Origin: Methylobacterium terrae
Lineage (GTDB): Bacteria; Pseudomonadota; Alphaproteobacteria; Rhizobiales; Beijerinckiaceae
Assembly (NCBI RefSeq): GCF_003173755.1
Contig: NZ_CP029553.1
Coordinates: 4,550,001 to 4,614,000, forward strand
Direction of reading: 5' to 3'
DNA length: 64,000 nucleotides
How positions within the stretch are numbered: position 1 is the first letter of the stretch; the number at the start of each line of letters is the position of its first letter. The notes under the pieces are model-generated. The model was not told the origin of the DNA, did not search any database, and saw only the letters and a list, made by a program, of their open reading frames with translations. This document shows, in pieces, positions 7,341 through 16,896 of the stretch. The position numbers were made by a program, and so were the translations under genes.

Positions 7341-9455
7341 TCAGCGACCCTCGCCGCCGATGCGGGAGAAGTCCGCGACTTCACGGGTCGCGGCCCTGAG
7401 CGCATTGAGGAGCGCCAGGCGGTTGGCGCGCAGGGCCGGATCGTCGGCATTCACCGTCACCTTGTCGAAGAACGCGTCGACCGGCGCCCGCAGGGCCGAA
7501 AGCGCCCGCATCGCGCCCTCGAAATCCTCCGCCGCCACGGCGCGGCCCGCCTCGGCGCCGGCCCGGTCGAGCGCCTCGGCGAGCGCCGATTCCTCGGGCA
7601 GGCTCATCAGGGCGCGGTCCGGCGCGGAATCGTAGGCGCGGCCGTCCTTCTTCTCCTCGATGCGCAGGATGTTGGCGGCGCGGCGGTAGCCGGCGAGCAG
7701 GTTCTTGCCGTCCTCCGTGTCGAGGAAGCGGCCGAGCGCCTCGACGCGGCGCACCACCATCAGGAGGTCGTCCTGACCCGGCAGCGCGAAGACGGCGTCG
7801 ATGAGGTCGTGGCGGGCGCCCTGGTCGCGCAGGTAGACCTTCAGCCGGTCGGCGAAGAACGCCAGGAGGTCGTCCGCGAAGGCGTCCGAGGTCTGGCCGT
7901 GGCCGGACGCGGCGGCGGCGATCTGGGCTTTGAGCGACAGTCGCGCCTCGCCGGCGAGGATCAGGCGGATCACGCCGAGCGCCGCGCGGCGCAGGGCGTA
8001 CGGGTCCTTGCTCCCGGTCGGCTTCTCGTCGATCGCCCAGAAGCCGACCAGCGTGTCGAGCTTGTCGGCGAGCGCCACCGCCACCGAGACCGGCTCGGAC
8101 GGCACCCGGTCGCCGGGGCCGAGCGGCTTGTAATGCTCCTCGATCGCGGCGGCGACCGCCGGATCCTCGCCCTGCTCGGCGGCGTAGTAGCGGCCCATCA
8201 GGCCCTGCAGCTCGGGGAACTCGCCGACCATCTCGGTGACGAGGTCGGCCTTGGCGAGGCGCGCGGCACGCTCGGCCAACGCCGCGTCCGCGCCGACCAC
8301 CGGCGCCAGCGCCCGGGCGAGGCTCGCGATCCGATCCACCCGCGCTCCTTGCGTGCCGAGCTTCTCGTGGAACACGATGCTCTCGAGCTTCGAGAGCCGG
8401 TCCTCCAGCCGCACCTTGCGGTCGGTCTCCCAGAAGAAGGCCGCGTCGGAGAGCCGCGCGCGCACCACGCGCTCGTTGCCGGCGACGATCGCGGCGCCGC
8501 CGTCGGAGGCCACCAGGTTCGAGACCAGGATGAAGGCGTTGGCCAGGCGCTCGCGCCCGTCGGGGCCCGGGGCGCCCCGCAGCACGAAGCACTTCTGGTT
8601 CGCCCGGATCGTGGCGCGGATCACCTCGGGGGGAATCTCGAGGAAGCGCTCGTCGAAGGCGCCCATCAGGGTCACGGGCCACTCGACGAGGCCCGCCACC
8701 TCCTCCAGCAGGCCCTCGTCCTCGACGAGGTCGAGGCCGCGCGCGAAGGCGAGGTCGCGGGCATCGTGCAGGATGATGTCCTTGCGCCGCTCAGAATCGA
8801 GCACCACGAAGGCCCGCTCCAGCGCCGGCAGGTAATCGGCGAAGCGGCGCACCTCGATGGCTTGCGGCGCCAGGAAGCGGTGGCCCCGGGTGGTCAGCCC
8901 CACCTCGACCCCGTCGATGGAGAACGGCACCACCTCGGGCGTCTCGGTCTCGGGACCGAAGCTCGCGACGATCGAGTGCAGCGGCCGCACCCAGCGCAAA
9001 GAGCCCGGCTCGCGCGAGGCGGCGCCCCAGCGCATCGATTTCGGCCAGGGGAAGCTCCTGACGATCGCCGGGATGATCTCGGCCAGCACTTGAATCGTCT
9101 CGCGGCCGGGCCGCTCGATCACCGCGACGTAGAACTCGCCCTTCTTCGGGTCGGCGACGATCTTCGCCTGATCGAGGCTGGCGAGGCCGGCGCTCTTTAA
9201 AAAGCCCTGGACCGCGCCCTCGGGGGCGCCGACGCGGGGCCCCTTGCGCTCCTCGCGCACGTCCTGGCCGCGGGGCGGCAGGCCGGCGACGTGGAGGGCG
9301 AGGCGGCGGGGCGTCGCGAAGGCCTTGGCGCCCTCGTACAGGAAGCCGCGCTCGACCAGCGCGTCGGTGACGAGCTTGCGCAGGTCCTCGGCCGCGCGCC
9401 GCTGCATGCGGGCGGGGATTTCCTCGGAGAAGAGTTCGAGCAGCAGGTCGGGCAT
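7341..9455 (-). CDS. glyS: Glycyl-tRNA synthetase beta subunit
   Basis: A 704-residue beta chain of the bacterial alpha2beta2 glycyl-tRNA synthetase, which charges tRNA-Gly in the cytoplasm. The start [18 protein letters not shown] is the family signature. Internal blocks include [35 protein letters not shown] and [10 protein letters not shown], with a C-terminal anticodon-binding-like helical domain ([16 protein letters not shown] onward). Length is normal. The catalytic alpha subunit glyQ is 85 bp upstream on the same strand, so the two form an operon. Confidence 0.97.
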   Translation of the reverse strand: MPDLLLELFSEEIPARMQRRAAEDLRKLVTDALVERGFLYEGAKAFATPRRLALHVAGLPPRGQDVREERKGPRVGAPEGAVQGFLKSAGLASLDQAKIVADPKKGEFYVAVIERPGRETIQVLAEIIPAIVRSFPWPKSMRWGAASREPGSLRWVRPLHSIVASFGPETETPEVVPFSIDGVEVGLTTRGHRFLAPQAIEVRRFADYLPALERAFVVLDSERRKDIILHDARDLAFARGLDLVEDEGLLEEVAGLVEWPVTLMGAFDERFLEIPPEVIRATIRANQKCFVLRGAPGPDGRERLANAFILVSNLVASDGGAAIVAGNERVVRARLSDAAFFWETDRKVRLEDRLSKLESIVFHEKLGTQGARVDRIASLARALAPVVGADAALAERAARLAKADLVTEMVGEFPELQGLMGRYYAAEQGEDPAVAAAIEEHYKPLGPGDRVPSEPVSVAVALADKLDTLVGFWAIDEKPTGSKDPYALRRAALGVIRLILAGEARLSLKAQIAAAASGHGQTSDAFADDLLAFFADRLKVYLRDQGARHDLIDAVFALPGQDDLLMVVRRVEALGRFLDTEDGKNLLAGYRRAANILRIEEKKDGRAYDSAPDRALMSLPEESALAEALDRAGAEAGRAVAAEDFEGAMRALSALRAPVDAFFDKVTVNADDPALRANRLALLNALRAATREVADFSRIGGEGR

Positions 9456-9540
9456 CGGACGTCCTCAAGGCTTTCCTTCAGGAAGGCCCAGGATCGAGAA
9501 AGGGGTCTGGCGGGGGGTGTAGCGCCGGGCGGCGCGGATG

Positions 9541-10512
9541 TCAGGCGGCCGATGCCTCGCCTGCGGGCGCCTCGCCCGCGAGGCCGCCCGCATCGGTGCG
9601 GCGCCAGGCCTCGCCGCAGGCTTTCGCCAGCTCGCGCACCCGCAGGATGTAGCTCTGCCGCTCGGTGACCGAGATCACCCCGCGCGCGTCGAGCAGGTTG
9701 AAGACGTGGCTCGCCTTGATGCACTGGTCGTAGGCCGGCTGGGCCATGCGGTGGCGCGCGTCGTTCCCCCCCGGCCCCGGCTCGCCGGCCTCGAGGTAGG
9801 CCCGGCAGGCGGTTTCCGCGTCGCGGAACTGCCGGAACAGCATCTCGGTGTCGGCAGCCTCGAAGTTGTGGCGCGAGTATTCCTGCTCGGCCTGCAGGAA
9901 GACGTCGCCGTACGTGACCCTCTCGTCGCCCTCGCGGCCGTTGAAGTTGAGGTCGTAGACGTTCTCGACGCCCTGGACGTACATCGCCAGGCGCTCGAGG
10001 CCGTAGGTCAATTCGCCGGCCACGGGTGCGCATTCGAACCCGGCGACCTGCTGGAAGTAGGTGAACTGGCTCACCTCCATCCCGTCGCACCAGCATTCCC
10101 AGCCCAGCCCCCAGGCGCCGAGCGTCGGGCTCTCCCAGTCGTCCTCGACGAAGCGGATGTCGTGCAGCCTGAGATCGACGCCGATCGCCTTGAGCGAATC
10201 GAGGTAGAGTTCCTGGAGGTTCGGCGGGTTCGGCTTCAGGATCACCTGGAACTGGTAGTAGTGCTGGAGCCGGTTCGGGTTCTCGCCGTAGCGCCCGTCC
10301 TTCGGCCGGCGCGAGGGCTGGACGTAGGCCGCCTTCCAGGGCTTGGGGCCGAGCGCCCGCAGGGTGGTGGCCGGATGGAACGTGCCCGCCCCGACCTCCA
10401 TGTCGTAGGGCTGGAGGATCACGCAGCCTTGCGCGGCCCAGAACCGCTGGAGCGTCAGGATCAGCCCCTGGAACGAGCGGGTCGGCTGGAGGTCGGCGTC
10501 GATGGCGGTCAT
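9541..10512 (-). CDS. glyQ: Glycyl-tRNA synthetase alpha subunit
   Basis: A 323-residue class II catalytic subunit; with GlyS it makes glycyl-tRNA. Recognisable blocks are [57 protein letters not shown] and [19 protein letters not shown]. The length is slightly above the ~300 residues usual, because of an Ala/Glu-rich C-terminal tail. ATG at 10512 gives a normal N-terminus. It is first gene of the glyQS pair; the 191 bp to the divergent gene at 10704 must hold its promoter. Confidence 0.97.
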   Translation of the reverse strand: MTAIDADLQPTRSFQGLILTLQRFWAAQGCVILQPYDMEVGAGTFHPATTLRALGPKPWKAAYVQPSRRPKDGRYGENPNRLQHYYQFQVILKPNPPNLQELYLDSLKAIGVDLRLHDIRFVEDDWESPTLGAWGLGWECWCDGMEVSQFTYFQQVAGFECAPVAGELTYGLERLAMYVQGVENVYDLNFNGREGDERVTYGDVFLQAEQEYSRHNFEAADTEMLFRQFRDAETACRAYLEAGEPGPGGNDARHRMAQPAYDQCIKASHVFNLLDARGVISVTERQSYILRVRELAKACGEAWRRTDAGGLAGEAPAGEASAA

Positions 10513-10703
10513 GGGCCTTCGGTGTGTCGGAAGGGGCGGATCTCGGCGCGGAGCCTTAGAACCGGCAGCCCCCGAGTCAAGCGCGCGTGCGCCCCCGCAC
10601 GAACCCGCCGGGGCGCCGGAACCGGGGAACGGTCAAGCTCGTTGACAGTACAGATCCGACAACGAAGCCGCCCGATGCGGCCGGAGACTTGGGGAGACTG
10701 TCC

Positions 10704-10919
10704 GTGACCCAGCGCCTGACCTTGGTTGCCGCCGCCGCGCTCCTCTCGCTCGTGGCGACCCCGCTGGTGGTGCGGGCGGGCGCCGACGCCCCGAAGGACG
10801 AGCCGGCCGCCATCGCCGCCGTGGCCGGGAAGCCGGCCGCCGCCGAGGCGCCCGCCCAGGCCTGCCGCACGGTGCGGGTGGTCTATGCCGGGTACGGGAC
10901 GCCCGCCTGCGCGCGGTAA
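10704..10919 (+). CDS. Small exported hypothetical protein (71 aa)
   Basis: Starts with GTG at 10704 preceded by GGGGAG (9 nt upstream). The N-terminus TQRLTLVAAAALLSLVATPL is a signal peptide or anchor. After an Ala/Pro/Glu-rich spacer comes ACRTVRVVYAGYGTPACAR, whose two Cys could form a disulfide. No family is recognised, though short proteins of this build are common in Methylobacterium-like genomes. It is divergent from glyQ. Confidence 0.55.
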   Translation: MTQRLTLVAAAALLSLVATPLVVRAGADAPKDEPAAIAAVAGKPAAAEAPAQACRTVRVVYAGYGTPACAR

Positions 10920-10958
10920 ACGCTCCTCGCGCGCCTCGACGGATCCGACACCCTCTGC

Positions 10959-10994
10959 GTCGTCCCGGGGCCGCGCAGCGGAACCCGGGACGAC
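10959..10994. repeat. Extragenic palindrome, GTCGTCCCGGG type
   Basis: GTCGTCCCGGG (10959-10969) pairs perfectly with CCCGGGACGAC (10984-10994) around a GCCGCGCAGCGGAAC centre that is itself self-complementary. It sits between the stops of two convergent genes and may act as a two-way terminator. A related element lies inside the hairpin at 52902-52966. Confidence 0.65.
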
Positions 10995-11045
10995 CCTGCG
11001 CCGTGGCGATCGCGTGCCCGCTCGCTCAGAACGACGACGTCGTTC

Positions 11046-11930
11046 CTAGAGCACCGGCATCGCCCCCGCCACCGTGACGAGCGCCCCCGACGTGTAGCTG
11101 CTCTCGTCCGAGGCCAGCATGACGTAGGCCGAGGCGAGTTCCGCCGGCTGGCCCGGCCGGCCGAACGGGACCTGGCTGCCGAAGGACTTGACGGAATCCT
11201 CCTCCATCCCGGACGGGATGAACGGCGTCCAGATCGGGCCCGGCAGCACGCCGTTCACCCGCACGCCCTTCTCGGCGAGCAGCTGCGCCAGGCTCAGCAC
11301 CAGGTTGCTGAGCGCCCCCTTCGTGGCGCTGTAGGCGAGCAGCGACGGCATCGGGTGCTTGGAATTGACCGACGAGGTGAAGATCACCGAGGCGCCGGGC
11401 TTGAGATGCGCCATCGCGGCCTTCGTCACGTAGAACGATCCGAACACGTTGGTGCGGAAATGGTCCTCGAAGACCTGGTCGTCGATCGCGTCGAGATCCT
11501 GGTTCGGCTGCTGGAACGCGCCGTTGTTCACCACGACGTCGAGCCGGCCGAAGGTCTCGGCGGTGCGGGCGACGATCTCGCGGCCGTAGGCCCGGTCCTT
11601 GAGGTCGCCCGGCAGCAGCAGGGCGCGGCGCCCGGCCTTCTCGACCCAACCCGCCACCGCCTCGGCGTCGCCCTGCTCGGAGGGCAGGTAGGAGATCGCC
11701 ACGTCGGCGCCCTCGCGGGCGTACGCGATGGCGACCGCCCGGCCGATGCCGGAATCGCCCCCGGTGATCAGGGCCGCCCGGCCGGTGAGCTTGCCGGACC
11801 CCTTGTAGCTCGCCTCGCCGTGGTCGGGCTCGGGCTTCATCCGGCCGGTCAGGCCGGGGAAGCTCTGCGGCTGGCCCTCGAAGGGCGGGCGGGGATGCTT
11901 GGTGAGGGGATTGGGGAAATCGGACGACAT
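11046..11930 (-). CDS. SDR family oxidoreductase, YghA/general-stress type
   Basis: A 294-residue short-chain dehydrogenase. The N-terminal extension MSSDFPNPLTKHPRPPFEGQ (rich in Pro) followed by a KLTGRAALITGGDSGIG cofactor loop is characteristic of the YghA / Gsp39 group of NADP-dependent aldehyde/ketone reductases found in stress regulons. Visible motifs are TGGDSGIG, NNGAFQ, the catalytic Ser in FTSSVNS and Y-S-A-T-K. It ends SYTSGALVTVAGAMPVL. The start at 11930 gives the family N-terminus; a longer frame to 12056 has no support. Substrate is unknown. Confidence 0.9.
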   Translation of the reverse strand: MSSDFPNPLTKHPRPPFEGQPQSFPGLTGRMKPEPDHGEASYKGSGKLTGRAALITGGDSGIGRAVAIAYAREGADVAISYLPSEQGDAEAVAGWVEKAGRRALLLPGDLKDRAYGREIVARTAETFGRLDVVVNNGAFQQPNQDLDAIDDQVFEDHFRTNVFGSFYVTKAAMAHLKPGASVIFTSSVNSKHPMPSLLAYSATKGALSNLVLSLAQLLAEKGVRVNGVLPGPIWTPFIPSGMEEDSVKSFGSQVPFGRPGQPAELASAYVMLASDESSYTSGALVTVAGAMPVL

Positions 11931-12018
11931 GAGGGAGGGCCTTTCGGCTGTCGGTGGGTCACAGGCCGCCGTCAACCGGGAAGCTCCCCCGCCGTTCCCA
12001 ACCCTCCGGCAGTATCCC

Positions 12019-12216
12019 TCACTCCTCCCGCGAGCCGTCGTCCTGTCCGAGCGCATCCTCCTCCCGGCCGGGGATGGCGTAGCGCCCGCTGAGCCAGCGC
12101 TGCAGGTCGACGTCGGCGCAGCGCTTGGAGCAGAACGGCGTGTAGGCGGGGGCCGCCGGCTTGCCGCAGATCGGGCAGGGGACGGCCGCGGGCGGAGTGT
12201 CGTCGGGCGTCGTCAA
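12019..12216 (-). CDS. yacG: DNA gyrase inhibitor / zinc-binding protein YacG
   Basis: A 65-residue protein with the zinc motif CPIC (residues 14-17) and C-S-K-R-C about 14 residues later, followed by [14 protein letters not shown] and an acidic tail. This is YacG, which binds the GyrB C-terminus and inhibits gyrase. The start is TTG at 12216: CAGGAGG stands 5 nt upstream and no ATG or GTG fits. The gap to maf is 14 bp, the usual maf-yacG pairing of alphaproteobacteria. Confidence 0.88.
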   Translation of the reverse strand: MTTPDDTPPAAVPCPICGKPAAPAYTPFCSKRCADVDLQRWLSGRYAIPGREEDALGQDDGSREE

Positions 12217-12230
12217 TCGCGCCTCCTGTG

Positions 12231-12878
12231 TCAGGCCGCGTCGCGCCAGGCGCCGCGGACCGGGAACCCCTCGCCCTCGAGCAGGCCGACCGTCTCGTAG
12301 AGCGGCAGGCCGACGACGGCGCTGTAGGAGCCGACGAGCTTGACCAGGAAGGAGCCGGCGAGCCCCTGGATCGCGTAGCCGCCGGCCTTGCCGCGCCACT
12401 CGCCGCTGGCGAGGTAGGCGTCGATCTCGCGGGCCGAGAGGCGCTTGAACCGCACCCGGGTCTCGACCAGGCGCTCGCGCGGCCGGTCCCTGGGGCCGAC
12501 GACGCAGATCGCGGTGTAGACCCGGTGGGCCCGGCCGGAGAGCAGCCGCAGGCAGGCCGCGGCCTCGTCGGTCACCTCGGCCTTCGGCAGGATGCGCCGG
12601 CCCACCGCCACGACGGTGTCGGCCGCCACGACGTAGCCCTGGCGCAGCTCCTCGCTGCCGCGGGCCGCCGCCACCGCCACGTCGAGCTTGGCCCGGGCGA
12701 GCCGCCGCACCAGGTCGCGGGGCTTCTCGCCCTTCAGCGGCGCCTCGTCGAGATCGGCCGGCAGCAGGGCGTCCGGCTCAAGCCCCGCCTGCTGCAGCAG
12801 GGCGAGGCGCCGGGGCGAGGCCGAGGCCAGGACGAGCTTCGGGCGCGCGGCCTGCGGGATCGGGGAAGTCTCGGTCAT
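12231..12878 (-). CDS. maf: Maf-like nucleotide pyrophosphatase
   Basis: A 215-residue house-cleaning NTP pyrophosphatase. It has the Maf N-terminal loop [25 protein letters not shown] with the general-base Asp, and [16 protein letters not shown] followed by [13 protein letters not shown]. Members hydrolyse dTTP/UTP or modified nucleotides and have been tied to septum arrest. Upstream of yacG on the same strand with a 14-bp gap, so probably co-transcribed. Confidence 0.94.
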   Translation of the reverse strand: MTETSPIPQAARPKLVLASASPRRLALLQQAGLEPDALLPADLDEAPLKGEKPRDLVRRLARAKLDVAVAAARGSEELRQGYVVAADTVVAVGRRILPKAEVTDEAAACLRLLSGRAHRVYTAICVVGPRDRPRERLVETRVRFKRLSAREIDAYLASGEWRGKAGGYAIQGLAGSFLVKLVGSYSAVVGLPLYETVGLLEGEGFPVRGAWRDAA

Positions 12879-13197
12879 GAGGCGCCGTGTCTCGAAGGGG
12901 ATGTCACGCCCGATGCCCTATCTGGCCGGCGAAATCCAGCATCTCGGGACTGGGGACGCCCCGGCCCCGCGGCCGGGCCGGCGGGCGAAGCACCTCTGTC
13001 CGATCACGGCCGTGCAAGTTTCTCGAGTCAGCATCCTGACTCGAATCCGTTAGGCCCCGGGTGACACAATAGGTGTCAAGATCCACAGGAGTGTGGGCCG
13101 GTGTTTAACCGCCCTTTATGCCCTGTGCCCTACGACTGAGCGTGAAAATGTCATCGATGGCCGGGCGCGAGCGCGGCCGGATCCCCTGCAAGGTCCG
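12879..13197. promoter_or_regulatory. Divergent intergenic region maf / diguanylate cyclase with two inverted repeats
   Basis: 319 bp without a supported gene. It holds a hairpin TCGAGTCAG (13023-13031) / CTGACTCGA (13036-13044) with a 4-nt loop, and TGACAC (13062-13067) / GTGTCA (13073-13078), which has operator geometry. One or both may regulate the diguanylate cyclase. A 60-codon frame on the minus strand (12904-13086) has no family features. Confidence 0.45.
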
Positions 13198-14094
13198 ATG
13201 CGCGTCGTCCTCGTCGAACCCGGCTCGATCCTCCGCAAGACCGTCGCCCGCCTCGTCGAGGAGGGCGGGCACCGGGTCGAGGCGTTCTCCGATTCCGAGC
13301 GGGCGCTCGCCCACGTGGCCGAGCACGAGGACGTGGCCTGCGTCATCACCAGCCTCGAGGTCGCGCCGCTCTGCGGCCTCGAACTGTGCTGGGCCCTGCG
13401 CTCGCTCGCCGGCACGACGCGGCCGCTCGCGGTGATCGCGATGTCGGCCGACCGCGCCGGACGGCGCCTCGGCGAGGTGCTCGACAGCGGCGCGGACGAC
13501 TTCATCATGAAGCCCCCGGAGGGAATCGCGCTGCATGCGCGCCTGCGGGTGGTCGAGCGCGCCTTGAGCCTGCAGCGCCAGCTGATCCGCGACGCCGACA
13601 CCGACGCGCTGACCCAGCTCCTCAACCGCGGCGGCTTCGTGCGCCGGGCGCAGGCCTGCCTCGCGGCGCTCGCCGCGGGCGACCTCCTCAGCGCCCTGAT
13701 GATCGACATCGACAGCTTCAAGGGCATCAACGACCGGCACGGCCACGACGGCGGCGACCGGGTGATCCGCGCCGTCGCCGACCTGCTGAAGGAGACCGGC
13801 GCCCTCGCCGGCCGGATCGGCGGCGAGGAATTCGCCGTGCTGATGCCCGGCCACGGCCTCGGCAGCGCCGGCGTGGTGGCGGAGCGGATCCGCCAGGGTT
13901 GCACCCGCCTGCGCGTGCCGGGCCGCCGCGGCCCGATCCCGGTCACCTGCAGCCTCGGCCTCACCGCCTGGACGGCCGGCGACACCCTCGAGACCCTGCT
14001 CGCCCGCGCCGACGGGGCGCTCTACGCGGCCAAGGCTGGCGGGCGCAACCGGGTGATGGCGGAGACGGGGCGCCAGCTCGACCGGGTGAGCTGA
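13198..14094 (+). CDS. Diguanylate cyclase with degenerate receiver domain
   Basis: A 298-residue protein: receiver-like domain (1-125) and GGDEF domain (about 130-295) with active-site G-G-E-E-F at residues 208-212 and the substrate block DIDSFKGINDRHGHDGGD, so it should make c-di-GMP. The receiver lacks the phosphoacceptor: VITSLEVAP has Ser52 where family members have Asp, and the acidic pair is reduced to VEPG. Lys105 (IMKPP) is kept. The inhibitory RxxD upstream of GGEEF is absent. Activation is therefore unlikely to be by ordinary phosphotransfer. ATG 13198 is chosen because AAGG precedes it and the receiver fold begins directly. Confidence 0.88.
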   Translation: MRVVLVEPGSILRKTVARLVEEGGHRVEAFSDSERALAHVAEHEDVACVITSLEVAPLCGLELCWALRSLAGTTRPLAVIAMSADRAGRRLGEVLDSGADDFIMKPPEGIALHARLRVVERALSLQRQLIRDADTDALTQLLNRGGFVRRAQACLAALAAGDLLSALMIDIDSFKGINDRHGHDGGDRVIRAVADLLKETGALAGRIGGEEFAVLMPGHGLGSAGVVAERIRQGCTRLRVPGRRGPIPVTCSLGLTAWTAGDTLETLLARADGALYAAKAGGRNRVMAETGRQLDRVS

Positions 14095-14292
14095 AGGCTG
14101 AGCAGGCCTCGGTTCCGACATACTCCGAGTCGTCCCGCGCTCCGGGTATCCCGGGCTCCGGGCTGACGCAACGAGTGGGACGGGACGTTCTCGACAGGCA
14201 TTCGACGTTCGGCGGAGTGCCGCCTTGTCCTGTGATCGCGTGAAACGGGCCGGACGCGATCGCGCCCGGCCCGCACCACCTCGTCTCGATCG

Positions 14293-14317
14293 CCGGCCCG
14301 GGCCGCGCCCGGGCCGG
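14293..14317. terminator. GC-rich hairpin between convergent genes
   Basis: CCGGCCCGGGC (14293-14303), loop CGC, GCCCGGGCCGG (14307-14317): an 11-bp perfect stem placed 7 bp beyond the stop of the leftward MFS gene. There is no T-run. A second weaker stem (CGGGCCGG... at about 14247) lies beside it. Confidence 0.55.
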
Positions 14318-14324
14318 TCTCGCC

Positions 14325-15707
14325 TCACGCCATCGCCTGGTTGCGCAGGCGGTCGTACTCGGCCTGCGGCATCGGCACCGCGCGGGGCTGGCCGAGATCC
14401 TTCATCGGGATGCGGTAGGTCTCCCGGGCGCTGAAGGCCGCGACCGCCGCCACCGCGGTGATCGCCAGCGCGATCGAGCCGATGGTGAGCGGGATGTTGG
14501 CCGAGCCGGGGGGCGCCACGGTGGCGAACAGGGCCGGCAGCATCGCCGTGATGGCGGTGCCGACGTTCTGCGAGATCGCCATCGCGGAGACGCGGGTGCG
14601 GGTCGGGAACAGCTCGGGGTAGAAGCTCGGGAAGACCGCGTTGTAGCCCTGGTAGACGACGCCCCACATCAGCAGCGACATCACGATCGCCAGCGGCACG
14701 TTGGCGATGCTGATGGCGTACAGGTAGCCGAAGGACAGGAGGCCCGAACCGAGCGCGCCGACGATGATCGGCGGGCGCCGGCCGATCCGGTCCGACAGGT
14801 TGCCGACCATCGGGATCACGACAACCGCCAGGATGTTCCCCAGCACCGGGATCCAGAGGTAGACGTCCTTGTGGAAGCCGATGCCGTAGGCGGCCTGGAC
14901 CGCGTAGGCGGCGCCGAAGATCGTGGTGACCACCGGGATCACGTTCATCAGCGCCATGCACACCACCCGCAGCATGTCGGGCCAGGAGGTGGCGAAGGCC
15001 TCGACGATCGGGGCGCGGGCGACCTCGCCCTGCTTCTCCTCCTCGGCGAAGGCCGGGGTCTCGTCGACCTCGCGGCGGATGATGTAGCCGACGATGATGA
15101 CGATGAAGCTGAGCAGGAACGGGATGCGCCAGCCCCAGGAGTTGAACGCCTCGGTCGGCATGTAGGCGGCGAGCGGCAGGAACACCGCGGCGGCGAGGAT
15201 CTGGCCGGCCTGGACGCCCTGGAGCGTGAAGCTGGCGAAGAAGCCGCGGCGGCCGAACGGAGCGTGCTCCATGGTCATCGAGCTGGCGCCCGAGATCTCG
15301 CCGGCGACGGCGAAGCCCTGGATCAGCCGCAGGATGACGAGCAGGATCGGGGCGAGGATGCCGACCTGGCTGTAGGTGGGCAGGAGGCCGACCGCGATGG
15401 TCGAGAAGCCCATCAGGAACATGCACAGGACGAGCACCTGCTTGCGCCCGTGGGTGTCGCCCCAGTGGCCGAGCACGAAGGCGCCGATCGGCCGGCTGAC
15501 GTAGCCGACGCCGTAGGTGGCGAGCGAGGCCACGATCGCCACCGTCGGGTTGTTCGACGGGAAGAACAGCTGCGGGAAGATCAGCGAGGCCGCCGTCGCG
15601 TAGATGAAGAAGTCGTAGTATTCCAGCGCCGAGCCGATCCAGGCGCTCGCGGCGGCCTTCTTCGATTGCTGACGGTCGTGGGTATGTCCTGCCGGTACGG
15701 CGCTCAT
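14325..15707 (-). CDS. MFS metabolite:H+ symporter, shikimate/ShiA-like (MHS family)
   Basis: A 460-residue 12-helix transporter of the metabolite:H+ symporter family. Family marks are the start region IGSALEYYDFFIYATAASL, then GHWGDTHGRKQVL and DRIGRRPPIIVGAL, and RLIQGFAVAGEISGA. The start at 15707 is fixed by AAGGAGGAACCCCCG upstream. It lies downstream of an AroE-family dehydrogenase and a LysR regulator on the same strand, so shikimate, quinate or a similar hydroxy-acid is the likely cargo (inference from context). The 213 bp before it may carry its own promoter. Confidence 0.85.
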   Translation of the reverse strand: MSAVPAGHTHDRQQSKKAAASAWIGSALEYYDFFIYATAASLIFPQLFFPSNNPTVAIVASLATYGVGYVSRPIGAFVLGHWGDTHGRKQVLVLCMFLMGFSTIAVGLLPTYSQVGILAPILLVILRLIQGFAVAGEISGASSMTMEHAPFGRRGFFASFTLQGVQAGQILAAAVFLPLAAYMPTEAFNSWGWRIPFLLSFIVIIVGYIIRREVDETPAFAEEEKQGEVARAPIVEAFATSWPDMLRVVCMALMNVIPVVTTIFGAAYAVQAAYGIGFHKDVYLWIPVLGNILAVVVIPMVGNLSDRIGRRPPIIVGALGSGLLSFGYLYAISIANVPLAIVMSLLMWGVVYQGYNAVFPSFYPELFPTRTRVSAMAISQNVGTAITAMLPALFATVAPPGSANIPLTIGSIALAITAVAAVAAFSARETYRIPMKDLGQPRAVPMPQAEYDRLRNQAMA

Positions 15708-15920
15708 CGGGGGTTCCTCCTTGGGTGGATTGGGTCGGTGCCGCCTTCGGAAGCCGGGCGGCCTTGGGTCGCGGTCGAGGTCAGCTTGGTTTTTCTTCGA
15801 GGGTATGGGGTCGAATGGCGTAAAGTAAATCTCAATCAAAGCCTGTTGCGCGCAATTCCATATCCGGCGCGCGAACGCAAGGGCAAGGCCGAGCTCGGGG
15901 GCGGCCGGGCGGCGCCGGGT

Positions 15921-16778
15921 TCAGGCGGCGAGCGGCGCCACCGCGCGGTCGAAGGCCCGTTCCATCGCGGCGGCCGGCGCCTCGCGGCCGGTGAACAGCG
16001 CGAAGGCGTCGAGGGCCTGGTGGATGGCGAGCTCCCGGCCCGTCATGGTGCGGGCGCCGATCCGCGCCGCCCCCGCGAGCAGGGGCGTCCAGAGCGGGGA
16101 ATAGACCGCGTCGGCCACCCACATCCCGGGGCGCAGCAGGGCCGGCGGCACCGGCGTGCCGCGATCCGGCAGCATGCCGACCGGGGTGCCGTTGACGATC
16201 CCCTTCGCGCCGTCCACCGCCTCCTCGACGGTCCGGCACACCCGCACCTCCGCGTGGCCGGCGAGGGAGGCCGCCACCGCCTCGGCCTTGGCCGGGTCGG
16301 CATCGACCATCCGGATCTCGAGCCCGGGAAAGCGGGCGAGCGCCACCGCCACCGCCTTGCCGACGCCGCCGGCGCCGATCAGCGCCACGGGACCCTCGGG
16401 CGCCGGCCCGAAGGCCTGCACCAGGGCGCGGGCGAAGCCCGTCGTGTCGGTGTTGTGGCCGATGAGCCGCCCGTCGCGGACCACGACCGTGTTGACGGCG
16501 CCGACCGCCCGCGCCCCCGGGGACAGCTCGTCGAGGAGCGGCAGCACCGCTTCCTTGTACGGGAAGGTCACGTTGACGCCCGAGAAGCCGATCGGGCGCA
16601 GGGCCGACAGCAGGGCGCGCAGCTGCGCGGCATCGGCCCCGGGCACGTCGATGAGCTGGTAATGGGCCTTGAGCCCTACCGCCTCGGCGGCGGCCTCGTG
16701 CATCGCCGGGGATGCCGAATGGGCGATCGGCGATCCGATCAGCCCGAGCAGGATGGGTCTGGCCTGTCCGTGAGCCAT
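15921..16778 (-). CDS. aroE: Shikimate/quinate dehydrogenase family (AroE/YdiB-like)
   Basis: A 285-residue NAD(P)-dependent dehydrogenase. Substrate loop GLIGSPIAHSASPAMHE, catalytic Lys in GVNVTFPYKEAVLPLLDELS, GAVNTVV, GHNTDTTGF with the conserved Asp, nucleotide loop GAGGVGKAVAVAL and a C-terminal GRELAIHQALDAF. The wording NVTFPYKE...DELSPGA and the pairing with a ShiA-like transporter and LysR regulator favour a catabolic quinate/shikimate dehydrogenase over the biosynthetic AroE, which is usually elsewhere. This is not proven. ATG 16778 chosen; an upstream in-frame ATG adds only charged residues. Confidence 0.85.
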   Translation of the reverse strand: MAHGQARPILLGLIGSPIAHSASPAMHEAAAEAVGLKAHYQLIDVPGADAAQLRALLSALRPIGFSGVNVTFPYKEAVLPLLDELSPGARAVGAVNTVVVRDGRLIGHNTDTTGFARALVQAFGPAPEGPVALIGAGGVGKAVAVALARFPGLEIRMVDADPAKAEAVAASLAGHAEVRVCRTVEEAVDGAKGIVNGTPVGMLPDRGTPVPPALLRPGMWVADAVYSPLWTPLLAGAARIGARTMTGRELAIHQALDAFALFTGREAPAAAMERAFDRAVAPLAA

Positions 16779-16879
16779 GTGGCGGCCCTTCAGTTTCGCG
16801 CCCGCCCGTGGCGAGCTCTCCCTGGACCGCACCTTACCGCCGTTGCGCCCTCATCCTGAGTACCAAGTTGCGCGAGGAT

Positions 16880-16896
16880 CGTAACATCATGTTACG
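16880..16896. promoter_or_regulatory. Palindromic LysR-type box upstream of aroE
   Basis: CGTAACAT-C-ATGTTACG, 8-bp perfect arms around one base, containing the LysR T-N11-A pattern (TAACATCATGTTA). It overlaps the stop codon of the lysR gene and lies about 100 bp before the aroE start. Confidence 0.55.

Noticed and set aside
7341..10512. Glycine riboswitch in front of glyQS
   Set aside because: The 191-bp region upstream of glyQ lacks the conserved glycine aptamer cores as far as can be read by eye.
12904..13086. 60-codon minus-strand frame upstream of maf
   Set aside because: No ribosome-binding site or family; infA, often found here in relatives, is not present.
13105..15426. 773-codon minus-strand frame crossing the diguanylate cyclase and the MFS gene
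   Set aside because: Covers two genes with clear families in other frames and has no motifs of its own.
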